Shown piece after piece: positions 1 to 8,681 of a stretch of DNA of 64,000 bases. The DNA is from Paludibacteraceae bacterium (GTDB taxonomy: Bacteria; Bacteroidota; Bacteroidia; Bacteroidales; Paludibacteraceae). The notes below the pieces were generated by a model. The model saw only the letters and a program-made list of their open reading frames with translations, made no database searches and had not been told where the DNA came from. The position numbers were made by a program, and so were the translations under genes. Numbering within the stretch: position 1 is the first letter of the stretch; every line of letters starts with the position of its first letter. The stretch spans positions 1 through 64,000 of the forward strand of contig JAKSNY010000008.1 in assembly GCA_024399495.1 (NCBI GenBank), read 5' to 3'.

Positions 1-2
1 TG

Positions 3-443
3 CCAGAAGTGTCAAACATACCAGGTGGAGAGGGCAACGCAATGCTTGTGCGTGTAGTCCAGGCACTCTACACCGATGACATAGACACAGCACTTACAGA
101 GATAAAGGCGTACATAGCCGCCATTCCGTACTACTATGAGAACAAGACGGAGCCTGCATTCCAGACTATAATGTACCTTATACTCACGCTGCTTGGGCAG
201 AATATGAGGGTTGAGGTTCCGTTTGCCGTAGGCAGGACAGACGCCATACTTGAAACCACAAACACAATCTATATAATAGAGTACAAGGTTGACAAGTCAA
301 CGGACATAGCACTACAGCAGATAGACGATATGCACTACGCAGACCCATACCTTGCAGACCCACGCCGCAAACTAAAGGTGGGCGTGAACTTCACCACGGA
401 ATCACGCACCATAGAGAGCTGGAAAGCGGTGGAGGTCAAGTAA
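3..443 (+). CDS. C-terminal part of an AAA-ATPase-like/PD-(D/E)XK nuclease family protein (partial)
   Basis: The reading frame is open to the left window edge, so this is a 3' fragment. The visible 146 residues resemble the C-terminal nuclease-like domain that follows an AAA-ATPase-like domain in a large Bacteroidetes family (AAA-ATPase_like plus PDDEXK_9). The PD-(D/E)XK signature is seen as GRTDAILE followed by IIEYKVD, giving the acidic residue and the E-x-K pair. The tail LKVGVNFTTESRTIESWKAV is typical of this family's end. The in-frame GTG at position 9 is probably internal rather than the start. Known roles in the family are unclear. The neighbour is a DUF4143 ATPase, also of unclear role. 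A strong terminator follows. Confidence is good for the family and low for function. Confidence 0.7.
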   Translation, partial: PEVSNIPGGEGNAMLVRVVQALYTDDIDTALTEIKAYIAAIPYYYENKTEPAFQTIMYLILTLLGQNMRVEVPFAVGRTDAILETTNTIYIIEYKVDKSTDIALQQIDDMHYADPYLADPRRKLKVGVNFTTESRTIESWKAVEVK

Positions 444-475
444 AACGAGAAAAGTCATGATGACGAACATACAAC

Positions 476-516
476 GGGTCAAAGGAGAATAAACGCTCCT
501 TTGACCCTTGTTTTTA
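476..516 (+). terminator. Rho-independent terminator
   Basis: A perfect 12-bp stem (GGGTCAAAGGAG pairing with CTCCTTTGACCC) with an 8-nt loop is followed by TTGTTTTTA. It ends the upstream plus-strand gene and lies just before the convergent ATPase gene. Confidence 0.85.
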
Positions 517-544
517 GTCTATGTGCGTGGGGTGAAGGAGTGAT

Positions 545-1687
545 TTATTTCAGATTTCTGAAATTAATCAGCCCATTAATCTCAGTGTTGTTTTCCAATT
601 CTCCGTCATAAACGATTTTGGTTGAGACAAGACTATCTCCAAAAATCCTACTCAAGTACGTCAAATTCTTATTCCAATCGGGGTGGAAAGTTTTTCCTGA
701 CTTAATCTCATAGCCAAATAATGATGTGCCGTTTTCCTCTATAACATCAACCTCATGCTGGGATTTGTCTCTGTAAAAATAAAGATTCGGCAGATTGCCA
801 TTGTGGTATTTCTGTTTTAGCATTTCAACCACAACCATATTTTCAAACAATGCACCTCTTAATGGGTGTGTTTTCAAATCATCCATATTTCTAATACCCA
901 ATAGCCAGCAAGCAAGTCCTACATCGTAGAAATATATTTTGGGTGTCTTTGATAATCTTTTACCTATGTTTTTAAAATACGGGTAAAATCTAAAGGCGGT
1001 GTATGATGTTTCTAACAGAGTCATCCAATTTGAAATTGTTTGATTGCTTACCCCTATATCGTTGCATAGCGATACAGCGTTAAATTCACTACCTACTCTT
1101 CCTGCACACAACACAATGAAATGTCTAAAGTCAGAGATGTTCTGCACATTCATAATTTCTCTGACATCTCTGTCAAGATAGGTCTCATAATAACTTTCAT
1201 AAACCTCTTTAGGATTTCTTTTATCTCCCCATATAGCAGGAAAAAATCCATTAAAAATGAGTTCGTCCGTAAGGCAATTGGCATCACTACCTAATTCATG
1301 TATAGACAGTGGCAACAATCTTTTTACGGCAACTCTGCCTGCCAATGATTGTGATATGCCTTTCATCATAAGGAAATCACTACTGCCGCTTATTATGTAC
1401 CTTAAATGCTTATTTTCATCTACTCGCACCTGTAAATAAGAGAAAATTTCCGGCACATATTGTGCTTCATCTATTATAAGTCCGTCAGGATATTTGTCAA
1501 GAAAACCATCAATATCATGCAGTACATTATCTCTTGTGGGAATATGCTCTAAATTCACATACTGATACTGAGGAAACGTATTTTTACACAATGTTGTTTT
1601 ACCTGATTGTCTTGGTCCTGTGACTGAAATTATTGACCATGTATTGGATAATTCCAATAGTGTCTGTTGTAAATCTCTGTTATACAT
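545..1687 (-). CDS. AAA+ ATPase, DUF4143 family
   Basis: A 380-residue protein with an N-terminal P-loop ATPase (Walker A TGPRQSGKTTL, Walker B LIIDEAQ) and a C-terminal DUF4143 region that carries a degenerate PD-(D/E)XK-like fold (SQHEVDVIEE ... LFGYEIKSGK). Such proteins are common in Bacteroidetes accessory DNA. Their biochemical role is unsettled. An in-frame ATG 26 codons upstream exists, but a TATCTTTG promoter box lies between it and this start, so the shorter form beginning MYNRDLQQ is chosen. The 5' untranslated region contains a long inverted repeat that could serve autoregulation. It is the first of two DUF4143 ATPases in the window, the other being at 47.4-48.7 kb. Confidence 0.85.
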   Translation of the reverse strand: MYNRDLQQTLLELSNTWSIISVTGPRQSGKTTLCKNTFPQYQYVNLEHIPTRDNVLHDIDGFLDKYPDGLIIDEAQYVPEIFSYLQVRVDENKHLRYIISGSSDFLMMKGISQSLAGRVAVKRLLPLSIHELGSDANCLTDELIFNGFFPAIWGDKRNPKEVYESYYETYLDRDVREIMNVQNISDFRHFIVLCAGRVGSEFNAVSLCNDIGVSNQTISNWMTLLETSYTAFRFYPYFKNIGKRLSKTPKIYFYDVGLACWLLGIRNMDDLKTHPLRGALFENMVVVEMLKQKYHNGNLPNLYFYRDKSQHEVDVIEENGTSLFGYEIKSGKTFHPDWNKNLTYLSRIFGDSLVSTKIVYDGELENNTEINGLINFRNLK

Positions 1688-1702
1688 ATAAATATAAAAT
1701 AA

Positions 1703-1743
1703 TGGACAAAATTCAAAAATGATTTGAAAATTGTCCAAAGATA
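1703..1743 (-). promoter_or_regulatory. Promoter with operator-like inverted repeat for the DUF4143 ATPase
   Basis: On the minus strand a TATCTTTG -7 box occupies 1736-1743. An inverted repeat with 15-nt arms (1703-1717 and 1723-1737, 13 of 15 paired, 5-nt spacer) begins at the box and covers the expected transcription start. It could be a repressor site or a leader hairpin. Confidence 0.55.
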
Positions 1744-1804
1744 ATATATTTATTTGTATTCTCAAAAAAAAGACGCAAATATTTTAAATTAAAATGGCTA
1801 AACC

Positions 1805-1833
1805 AAGATTACGTCGTTTCACTCCGTGATCTT
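1805..1833. repeat. Intergenic hairpin with GAGTGAAACGA-type loop
   Basis: AAGATTACG and CGTGATCTT form a 9-bp stem (one G-T pair) around a loop that reads GAGTGAAACGA on the minus strand. Similar GAG(T/C)GA..CGA strings occur in intergenic DNA near 38.19 and 58.98 kb. Nothing else is recognised between the ATPase promoter and the terminators. Confidence 0.35.
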
Positions 1834-1870
1834 GATACACTGCCGTGGGCTGGCTAAAGAGAGAAAACAA

Positions 1871-1903
1871 AAGAGCACCACACAAGCGTGTGGTGCTCTT
1901 TTA
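1871..1903. terminator. Hairpin, possible second terminator
   Basis: A perfect 13-bp stem (AAGAGCACCACAC / GTGTGGTGCTCTT) with an AAGC loop is followed by T-rich DNA on either strand. It lies downstream of the tRNA terminator and could act as a backup or bidirectional terminator. Confidence 0.55.
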
Positions 1904-1953
1904 TGTTCACACTTCCGCTTATGTGAGCAAGCTCACAACGCTCAGTGTAAACA

Positions 1954-1989
1954 AAAAAGAGAATGCAAATTTTATTTGCATTCTCTTTT
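1954..1989 (-). terminator. Terminator of tRNA-Pro
   Basis: A 16-bp A/T-flanked stem with a 3-nt loop sits 14 nt past the 3' end of tRNA-Pro and runs into T residues on the minus strand. It fits a Rho-independent terminator of the single tRNA unit. Confidence 0.75.
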
Positions 1990-2002
1990 GTTTTCTCTCT
2001 TG

Positions 2003-2075
2003 TCGGGGTTACAAGATTCGAACTTGCGACCTCTACGTCCCGAACGTAGCGCGCTACCAACTGCGCTAAACCCCG
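2003..2075 (-). tRNA. tRNA-Pro (anticodon CGG)
   Basis: The minus strand folds into a complete cloverleaf: acceptor CGGGGTT/AACCCCG with discriminator A, D stem GCGC/GCGC, anticodon stem CTACG/CGTAG with loop TTCGGGA (anticodon CGG, G37) and T arm GCAAG-TTCGAAT-CTTGT. CCA is not encoded. A TAACTTTG promoter box lies at 2106-2113 on the same strand. Confidence 0.95.
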
Positions 2076-2105
2076 CTTTTGCAGAAATTTCAGTAAAAAG
2101 TGGTG

Positions 2106-2113
2106 CAAAGTTA
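2106..2113 (-). promoter_or_regulatory. -7 box of tRNA-Pro promoter
   Basis: TAACTTTG on the minus strand, 31 bp upstream of the tRNA 5' end, matches the Bacteroidetes TAnnTTTG element. It is divergent from the yfhO promoter. Confidence 0.55.
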
Positions 2114-2144
2114 ATCAGTTTTTTAGGATTCTGCAAAAAAATTG

Positions 2145-2152
2145 TAACTTTG
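2145..2152 (+). promoter_or_regulatory. -7 box upstream of the YfhO-like gene
   Basis: TAACTTTG lies 20 bp before the ATG of the YfhO-like gene and likely starts the housekeeping run that follows. Confidence 0.6.
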
Positions 2153-2172
2153 TAGCCCCAAAATTTTACATT

Positions 2173-4734
2173 ATGAAAAAATTTGTACCCCACATTATTG
2201 CAGTTGCAGTTTTTTTAATACTTACATTTGCTTATTTGTTCTCTGTGTTGCAGGGTAAAACTATATTCGGATCGGATACTCACAGCTATGTAGGAATGAG
2301 CCATGAGGCTGCGGAATACAACAAAACCCACAGTGAGCCTACACTGTGGACAGATGCCATGTTTGGCGGTATGCCTACATACCAAATATGTATGGAGGAG
2401 CCAGCGTCGCTTGCCAAATATATAGACAAGGTTCTAAGGGTTCTACCAGGTCCTACATATACTGTATTCCTTTATCTTATAGGCTTTTATATTCTGCTTA
2501 TAGCGTTTGGGGTTAATCCGTACCTGTCTATAGGCGGTGCCATAGCATTTGCATTTGGAACGTATAATCTTATTATTATAGTGGCAGGACACAACACCAA
2601 GGCTGTGGCCATAGCTTACATGGCACCTATAATAGCATCCATATATTATGCGTTTAAGGAGCGCACAAGGCGTAATAGATTGATAGGGGCATCTATGTTG
2701 GCATTATTCCTTGGATTGGGACTCTATGCAAACCATGTTCAGATTATATACTATACACTGTTTATGGTTATATGCTACGGTTTTTCCGAACTTATATTTG
2801 CAATTAAAGAAAAGACCTTACCCGATTTTGCGAAGGCATTGGGGTGTCTGATTATTGGGGCGATAGTAGCAGTAGGTCTTAATGCCACCAGGATACTTAC
2901 AACCCAAGAGTATGTAAAAGCCACTATGCGTGGCGACAGCAACGGTCTTACCATTAAAGGTGGTGAGAGTAACGGGCTTGATAAGGATTATATAACACAG
3001 TGGAGTTACGGAATAGGGGAGTCTTTCACTCTGCTTATACCCGATTTTAAGGGTGGTGCTTCTGTGGGTACGCTTGACCAGAATTCCAGAACCGCAGAGA
3101 CTATAGGGGAGCTTACAGGGCTTAAAAAGGCACAAAAGGAACTTACATCGGCAGAGAAGTCACGTATAGACCGCATTATGCAGAATAATCCAAACTCTTT
3201 TATACCAAAGAATCTGGCTGAATTCATGTACACATTTAAACTGCCTCTGTATTGGGGAGACCAGCCGTTTACGGCAGGTCCTGTTTATGTGGGTGCAATA
3301 GTGTGTTTCCTGTTTGTAGTGGGATTGTGTATAGTGCCGTCAAGGCATAAATGGTGGCTACTTGCCGCGGCGTTGTTAGGATTGGTTCTATCGTGGGGCA
3401 AAAACTTTATGCCTGTTACAGACTTTTTTATAGACTATGTACCTATGTACAATAAGTTCCGTACGGTATCCATGACATTGACCATAACATGCCTTGCAAT
3501 GTGCATTATGGCTATGCTTGCCCTAAAGGAGATATTCTCCACCACTATTGATAAAAAAACAAAAAAAAGGGCCATTGTCATATCTTTGTGTGTTACAGGT
3601 GGTTTATGCCTTGTGTTTGCATTGTTTCCATTATCGGCAGGCTCTTTTGTATCGCCGGCTGATACACAGTTTACAGGCACATACGCATTTCTAAAGGAGA
3701 CATTGCCGGCAGACCGTATGGATTTGCTACAGGCAGGTGCGTGGCGTTCTCTTATATTTATAGTACTTACGTTTCTCGTTTTGGATGCCCATTTAAGCGG
3801 AAAGGTTAAGACGTTATGGACAACTATAGTTCTTGTGGTTTTATTTGCCGTGGATATGATTCCTATTGCAAAAGACTATCTTAGCAGCAGTAATTTTGTT
3901 GAGAATAAGGCAGTGGATACACCATTTACCCCGTCATTCGCAGACAGGGCGATACTTAAAGACAATACGCTCTCTTATAGGGTGCTGGATTTGACGGTTG
4001 ACATATTCAATAGTTCACAACCTTCTTATTTCCATAAGACAGTGGGTGGTTATAGTGCTGTTAAAATGCGTAGGTATCAGGAACTTATAGAGTTGCAACT
4101 GGCTCCTGAGATTGGCACTCTGACATCAGGTTTTAAAAGTATGCGTACAGAGGCAGACCTTGATAAGGCACTTAATGCCACTCCTATACTTAATATGCTT
4201 AATACCAAGTATATAATAATTTCAAGTGCATCATTGCCTGTGCTGAATAAGCACGCTTACGGGAATGCCTGGCTTGTGGATAATGTTAAGTTGGTTGATA
4301 CCCCCGATGATGAGATAAATATGCTTGATGCCGTAAATCTGCAATCTACAGTGCTGGTTGACAAGGCATTGGCAGAAAATATAACTGATTCTGTGTTTGA
4401 TACCTCCGATGCAGAGATAACACTTATATCATACGAGCCTAACAAACTTGTGTATTCTTTCTCATCGGGTAGCAGACAGATGGCTGTATTCTCTGAAATT
4501 TTCTATTACACAGGGTGGAAAGCCTATATTGATGATAAGGAGGTGCCGTTCTTTAGGGCTGATTACCTTCTTAGGGCTATGAATTTAGAGCCTGGAAATT
4601 ATGATATCACGTTCAAATTTGAGCCCTCATCATATAAAAAAGGAAGAATTTTAGCAATTATTTCCTCTGTTTTCTTGACTTTGGCTTTTTGTGGTATTAT
4701 CTTTGTGCAAAATTTTAAAAAACGGAAAAAATAA
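2173..4734 (+). CDS. YfhO family integral membrane protein
   Basis: An 853-residue multi-pass membrane protein. About a dozen hydrophobic segments are spread over residues 5-550 and there is a last one near the C-terminus (about 820-845, ISSVFLTLAFCGIIFVQNF), ending in a basic tail. The N-terminal loop has the family pattern SDTHSYVGMSHEAAEYN and LWTDAMFGGMPTYQI. Between about 560 and 815 lies a large soluble region. The fold is that of GT-C-like glycosyltransferases. In Firmicutes YfhO glycosylates lipoteichoic acid, but the substrate in Bacteroidetes is not known. It precedes ftsX by 6 nt, so co-transcription is likely. Confidence 0.8.
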   Translation: MKKFVPHIIAVAVFLILTFAYLFSVLQGKTIFGSDTHSYVGMSHEAAEYNKTHSEPTLWTDAMFGGMPTYQICMEEPASLAKYIDKVLRVLPGPTYTVFLYLIGFYILLIAFGVNPYLSIGGAIAFAFGTYNLIIIVAGHNTKAVAIAYMAPIIASIYYAFKERTRRNRLIGASMLALFLGLGLYANHVQIIYYTLFMVICYGFSELIFAIKEKTLPDFAKALGCLIIGAIVAVGLNATRILTTQEYVKATMRGDSNGLTIKGGESNGLDKDYITQWSYGIGESFTLLIPDFKGGASVGTLDQNSRTAETIGELTGLKKAQKELTSAEKSRIDRIMQNNPNSFIPKNLAEFMYTFKLPLYWGDQPFTAGPVYVGAIVCFLFVVGLCIVPSRHKWWLLAAALLGLVLSWGKNFMPVTDFFIDYVPMYNKFRTVSMTLTITCLAMCIMAMLALKEIFSTTIDKKTKKRAIVISLCVTGGLCLVFALFPLSAGSFVSPADTQFTGTYAFLKETLPADRMDLLQAGAWRSLIFIVLTFLVLDAHLSGKVKTLWTTIVLVVLFAVDMIPIAKDYLSSSNFVENKAVDTPFTPSFADRAILKDNTLSYRVLDLTVDIFNSSQPSYFHKTVGGYSAVKMRRYQELIELQLAPEIGTLTSGFKSMRTEADLDKALNATPILNMLNTKYIIISSASLPVLNKHAYGNAWLVDNVKLVDTPDDEINMLDAVNLQSTVLVDKALAENITDSVFDTSDAEITLISYEPNKLVYSFSSGSRQMAVFSEIFYYTGWKAYIDDKEVPFFRADYLLRAMNLEPGNYDITFKFEPSSYKKGRILAIISSVFLTLAFCGIIFVQNFKKRKK

Positions 4735-4740
4735 TATAAA

Positions 4741-5607
4741 ATGTCTCAGAAAAAAGTTCATTTGTTCAATTCGCGGGTAACATCTATAATCAGTATATCC
4801 TTGGTTATTCTGCTTATAGGTATCACTACCGCTTTATTGTTGCTTTCAAGCGACTTATCTGTGGCGGTTAGGGAGAATATAACCATGTCTGTTGTTCTAA
4901 AAGAGGAGGTTAAAGCCGCTGATGTGCAGAAACTGCAAAAGACAATAGATGCTGAACCTTATTGCAAATCAACGGAATATATAGATAAGGAGACCGCTTC
5001 CAAAGAGTTGGCTGAGGAGTTGGGTCAGGACCCTGTAGAGTTTCTTGGATTTAATCCGTTGCTTGGCTCCATAGAGATGAAACTGTTCTCTGATTATGCC
5101 AATACAGACAGCATAGCCCAAATAGAGGCACAGCTTAGACGTATGCCGGAGGTTAAGGATGTTATATATCAAGAGGTGCTTGTAGATGCTGTAAATAAGA
5201 ACGTCAAGAGGGTGTCTGCCGTACTTTCCGTGTTTGCGGTGTTGCTTATTCTCATTTCCTACGCCTTGATAGGCAATACTGTACGTCTTACCGTATATGC
5301 CAAGAGGTTCCTTATCCATACGATGAAACTTGTAGGTGCCACAGGCTCATTTATACGTAGGCCATTCCTTGCAGAAGGGGTTGTAACAGGATTGATAGCG
5401 GCTGTGATAGCTATGGGGATGATGTCTGCCATACTGTTTTGGGCTCAATCAGAGATTTCATCGTTCCTTACCACTGAAATTCTGCACACATTGTTAGTGT
5501 CGTTCCTTGTTATGATAGCATCGGGTATAATAATAACCATAATAGCAACATATATTTCTGTGACACGATACCTGAAACTCAATGTTGATGAGCTATATTA
5601 CATATAG
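4741..5607 (+). CDS. ftsX: Cell division ABC transporter permease FtsX
   Basis: A 288-residue FtsX permease. It has an N-terminal transmembrane segment (about 14-37), a periplasmic domain (about 40-155) with the usual MSVVLKE.. and ..LRRMPEVKDVIY patterns, and three further membrane segments (about 160-185, 212-235 and 248-275). FtsX pairs with the ATPase FtsE, not present here, and in other bacteria regulates peptidoglycan hydrolases at the septum. It is followed by DUF3098 and uppP, a common Bacteroidetes order. Confidence 0.92.
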   Translation: MSQKKVHLFNSRVTSIISISLVILLIGITTALLLLSSDLSVAVRENITMSVVLKEEVKAADVQKLQKTIDAEPYCKSTEYIDKETASKELAEELGQDPVEFLGFNPLLGSIEMKLFSDYANTDSIAQIEAQLRRMPEVKDVIYQEVLVDAVNKNVKRVSAVLSVFAVLLILISYALIGNTVRLTVYAKRFLIHTMKLVGATGSFIRRPFLAEGVVTGLIAAVIAMGMMSAILFWAQSEISSFLTTEILHTLLVSFLVMIASGIIITIIATYISVTRYLKLNVDELYYI

Positions 5608-5637
5608 ATGTATGATGTATAATGTATGATGTATGAA
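5608..5637. repeat. TATGATG-type junction repeat (copy 1)
   Basis: Tandem imperfect ATGTATG/TATGATG units begin immediately after the ftsX stop codon and run into the start of the DUF3098 gene. The same family recurs at 6.67, 22.85, 28.27, 39.56 and 42.99 kb. Confidence 0.75.
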
Positions 5638-5641
5638 AGAT

Positions 5642-5884
5642 ATGAATAAAAAACAAGATTCTGATTTGCAGAAAAGGTTGCCGGCGTTTAATATATATTT
5701 GATAGCGGCAAGCTTGCTTATCATAGTGATTGGGCTTATAGTTATGTATGTAGGCCCTGACAGTGAGGCTAACTTTGAACCCGATATATTCTCTGACCGC
5801 AGAATAATAGTGGCTCCAATAATAATACTGATAGGTTTCCTATCTGTTATATTCTCTATCTTATGTCCACGATTCAAGCGCTGA
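5642..5884 (+). CDS. DUF3098 small membrane protein
   Basis: An 80-residue protein with two hydrophobic segments (about 13-37 and 55-75) flanking a polar loop containing [15 protein letters not shown], the DUF3098 signature region. Function is unknown. Its conserved position between ftsX and uppP suggests an envelope or division role. An alternative ATG at 5633 lies inside the upstream repeat. The later ATG (MNKKQD) is preferred. The 3' end overlaps uppP by 22 nt. Confidence 0.85.
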   Translation: MNKKQDSDLQKRLPAFNIYLIAASLLIIVIGLIVMYVGPDSEANFEPDIFSDRRIIVAPIIILIGFLSVIFSILCPRFKR

Positions 5885-6678
5885 TTTTAGGCATTTTACA
5901 GGGGCTTACAGAGTATCTTCCTGTAAGTAGTAGCGGACACCTCACCATTGCACAAACTCTGTTTGGCGGTTTTTCAGGGGCGGACAACCTTATGTTTGAT
6001 GTGGTTCTGCACGTTGCAACCGTACTAAGCACAATAGTTGTGCTTTGGAAAGAGATAGCCTCCATTTTTAAGGGGTTCTTTACCCCTACAGGTTGGCGTG
6101 TGGCTGAATGGAACAATGAGAAACATTATGTTGCCAAAATCTTGGTGTCAATGATACCTGTGTTTATAGTAGGAATGTTCTTTAAGGATTTTGTGGAGGA
6201 GATTTTTGGTTCCGGACTGCTTATTGTGGGTATTTGCCTTATTATTACCGCCGCACTTCTTACGTTTTCTTATTTTGCAAAGCCACGTCAGAAAGATGAC
6301 ATATCTTATTTGGACGCTTTTATTATAGGTATAGCACAGGCTATTGCGGTGCTTCCGGGGCTTTCACGTTCAGGCAGTACCATTGCAACAGGTCTATTGC
6401 TTGGCGACAAAAAAGAGAAAGTGGCTCAGTTCTCATTCCTTATGGTGATTATCCCAATATTGGGTGAGGCGTTTCTTGAGTGCGTTAAGGGTGTGGTAAA
6501 CGGTGGGTTTGATATGGCAATTTCTTGGACGGCATTGCTTACAGGCTTTTTGGCTGCGTTTATATCGGGTTGTCTTGCCTGCAAGTTTATGCTTGAAATA
6601 GTTAAGAAAGGCAAACTTATATGGTTTGCAGTGTATTGTGTTATAGTTGGATGTGTTGCAATTATATGCAATGTATGA
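5863..6678 (+). CDS. uppP: Undecaprenyl-diphosphatase UppP (BacA)
   Basis: A 271-residue membrane phosphatase that recycles undecaprenyl pyrophosphate to the lipid carrier of peptidoglycan and other glycans. The two signature loops are present: [14 protein letters not shown] (residues 15-28) and [16 protein letters not shown] (about 166-181), which supply the catalytic Glu, Ser/His and Arg. About eight membrane segments are evident. The start overlaps the DUF3098 gene. The last codons and stop (..CNV stop) fall inside a TATGATG-type repeat. Confidence 0.95.
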   Translation: MSTIQALILGILQGLTEYLPVSSSGHLTIAQTLFGGFSGADNLMFDVVLHVATVLSTIVVLWKEIASIFKGFFTPTGWRVAEWNNEKHYVAKILVSMIPVFIVGMFFKDFVEEIFGSGLLIVGICLIITAALLTFSYFAKPRQKDDISYLDAFIIGIAQAIAVLPGLSRSGSTIATGLLLGDKKEKVAQFSFLMVIIPILGEAFLECVKGVVNGGFDMAISWTALLTGFLAAFISGCLACKFMLEIVKKGKLIWFAVYCVIVGCVAIICNV

Positions 6679-6715
6679 TGTACAATGTATGATATATGAT
6701 GTATGATGTATGATG
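6671..6715. repeat. TATGATG-type junction repeat (copy 2)
   Basis: Imperfect tandem ATGTATG units cover the uppP stop codon and the only ATG codons available for truB. The array therefore supplies both the end of one gene and the start of the next. Confidence 0.75.
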
Positions 6716-7494
6716 CTGATTTATCAACTTTCAACTGTCAACTTTCAACTTTTAACTTTTCTGAAGGAGAGATATTGTGCATAGACAAGCCATTGTATTG
6801 GACTTCTTTTACACTTGTGGGGCGTGTAAGATGGGCGGTGTCAAGATATACAGGCACTAAGAAAGTCAAAGTAGGGCATGCAGGTACGCTTGACCCACTT
6901 GCCACAGGGGTTATGATTATATGTACTGGTAAGGCTACCAAGCGTATAGAAGAGTTACAGGCTGGAACTAAAGAGTATGAGGCTACACTATGCCTGGGTG
7001 CTGTGACTCCATCGTTTGATATGGAGCATCCTGTGTCTGAGACTTTCCCTACAGAGCATATAACAAGGGATATGGTGGAGAGTGTGCTAAAGAGGTTTGA
7101 TGGTGAGCAGCAGCAGGTTCCGCCTATGTTTTCAGCGGTAAAGGTTGATGGCAGAAGGGCTTATAAGTATGCAAGAGGCGGTGAGAGTGTGGAGATTAAG
7201 CCTAAGACCATAACTATTGAACATATAGAACTACTTGATTTCTCAATGCCTTACATAAAGATAAGGGTTGCGTGTAGCAAGGGAACTTACATCAGGGCTC
7301 TTGCCCGCGATATTGGTGTGGCACTTGAGAGTGGAGCATACCTTACAGAGTTAAGGCGTACAAGGGTAGGGAATATTAGTATAGATAAATGTATGACGTT
7401 CAGGCAGTTTAAAGAGATGTTGGGGCAGAACGACGATGACCTTGCCCTGCATGATAAGGCTAAGCAGGAGCGTACAGGGAAAGTGATAGTATAG
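6703..7494 (+). CDS. truB: tRNA pseudouridine(55) synthase TruB
   Basis: A 263-residue TruB. The core begins at about residue 19 (EGEILCIDKPLYWTSF) and includes the catalytic motif GHAGTLDPLATGV (Asp about 65) and KGTYIRALARDIG. The enzyme makes pseudouridine 55 in the T loop of tRNAs. Homologues begin with a Met one or two residues before the equivalent of NFSEGE. Here no ATG exists there, and residues 1-17 are translated from two intergenic repeat arrays (TATGATG and ACTTTCA units). An alternative is initiation at TTG 6774, but that would cut into the conserved core. Confidence 0.9.
   Translation: MMYDADLSTFNCQLSTFNFSEGEILCIDKPLYWTSFTLVGRVRWAVSRYTGTKKVKVGHAGTLDPLATGVMIICTGKATKRIEELQAGTKEYEATLCLGAVTPSFDMEHPVSETFPTEHITRDMVESVLKRFDGEQQQVPPMFSAVKVDGRRAYKYARGGESVEIKPKTITIEHIELLDFSMPYIKIRVACSKGTYIRALARDIGVALESGAYLTELRRTRVGNISIDKCMTFRQFKEMLGQNDDDLALHDKAKQERTGKVIV
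6724..6757. repeat. ACTTTCA junction repeat within the truB 5' end
   Basis: About five imperfect 7-nt units (ACTTTCA / ACTGTCA / ACTTTTA). The same unit forms a longer array before the M20 peptidase gene at 33.43 kb and appears in reverse orientation after gpmI. Confidence 0.7.
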
Positions 7495-7543
7495 TTGACA
7501 GTGAACTTAACAAAGTGGAAATTAGAAAAACAATATAAAATTT

Positions 7544-8602
7544 ATGACTAAACTTTCGCAATTTAGAATTAAGATTCCTAATGAGTTGGTTGCATTGCAT
7601 CCTGTTCAGCATAGAGATGAGGCAAGGTTGCTTGTGGTACATAAGGATTCAGGCAATATTGAGCATCGGGTTTTTAAGGATGTGGTTGATTATTTCTCAG
7701 ACGGAGATGTGTTTGTGTTTAATGACACTAAAGTATTTCCAGCCAGACTCTGTGGTAACAAGGAGAAAACCAACGCCTTTATACAAGTGTTTCTGCTTAG
7801 GGAACTGAATCCTGACCTGCGTTTGTGGGATGTTCTTGTTGACCCTGCCCGTAAGATAAGGATTGGAAATAAGCTATATTTTGGTGAGGATAACTCAATG
7901 GTGGCTGAGGTTATAGATAACACCACCTCCAGGGGCAGAACGCTACGTTTTCTATACGATGGTGACCATGAGAACTTTAAGAGAGATTTGTACGATTTGG
8001 GAAAGACTCCGTTGCCCGATGATTTTATAAAATTGCGTGATATTCAACCCGAAGATGCGGAAAATTATCAGACGATATATGCTAAGAAGGAGGGGGCTGT
8101 GGTAGCACCTGCATCGGGTTTGCATTTTAGTCGTGAACTCATGTTGCGTCTGCAAATCAAGGGTATTGTGCCGTCGTATCTTACATTGCATTGCGGACTT
8201 TGCAACTGTGCAGACATAGATGTAGAGGATCTTACAAAATATAAGATGGATTCAGAGCAAATGTTTGTTTCAGAAGAACTTGTCAAAACCGTAAATACGG
8301 CTAAAAACGATGGAAGTAAAGTTTGTGCTGTGGGAACTTCGGTAATGCGTGCTTTGGAAACCGCTGTCTGCACAAACGGAATGCTTAAACCTTACGATGG
8401 GTGGACAAACAAGTTCATATTCCCACCGTACGATTTTTCTGTGGCAACGTCAATGATAGCAAACTTCTATAGTTCAGAGTCGCAACTTTTAATGATGACT
8501 GCGGCGTTTGGCGGATATGAGAATATTATGAACGCATATCACGAAGCCATAAAGGAGAAATATAGATTTGGCATTTATGGAGATGCCATTCTTATTATTT
8601 AA
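7544..8602 (+). CDS. queA: tRNA preQ1(34) S-adenosylmethionine ribosyltransferase-isomerase QueA
   Basis: A 352-residue QueA, matching the usual length of about 350. It transfers and isomerises the ribosyl group of SAM onto preQ1 at position 34 of tRNAs to give epoxyqueuosine. Recognisable blocks are [15 protein letters not shown] (residues about 58-72), [14 protein letters not shown] (about 184-197) and the late [10 protein letters not shown]. It lies 49 nt after truB, so the two tRNA modification genes are probably co-transcribed. Confidence 0.94.
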   Translation: MTKLSQFRIKIPNELVALHPVQHRDEARLLVVHKDSGNIEHRVFKDVVDYFSDGDVFVFNDTKVFPARLCGNKEKTNAFIQVFLLRELNPDLRLWDVLVDPARKIRIGNKLYFGEDNSMVAEVIDNTTSRGRTLRFLYDGDHENFKRDLYDLGKTPLPDDFIKLRDIQPEDAENYQTIYAKKEGAVVAPASGLHFSRELMLRLQIKGIVPSYLTLHCGLCNCADIDVEDLTKYKMDSEQMFVSEELVKTVNTAKNDGSKVCAVGTSVMRALETAVCTNGMLKPYDGWTNKFIFPPYDFSVATSMIANFYSSESQLLMMTAAFGGYENIMNAYHEAIKEKYRFGIYGDAILII

Positions 8603-8634
8603 CGCAACTATTTGGTGAATAAATAAAAATAAAC

Positions 8635-8642
8635 TAAATTTG
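8635..8642 (+). promoter_or_regulatory. -7 box of the secDF promoter
   Basis: TAAATTTG lies 40 bp upstream of the secDF ATG in an A/T-rich gap after queA. Confidence 0.55.
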
Positions 8643-8681
8643 TACCCTAAAACTTGAATTTATAAAAAATTTTACAATATT

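Noticed and set aside
1826..2155. ORFs across the tRNA-Pro region
   Set aside because: They translate a tRNA gene and terminator hairpins.
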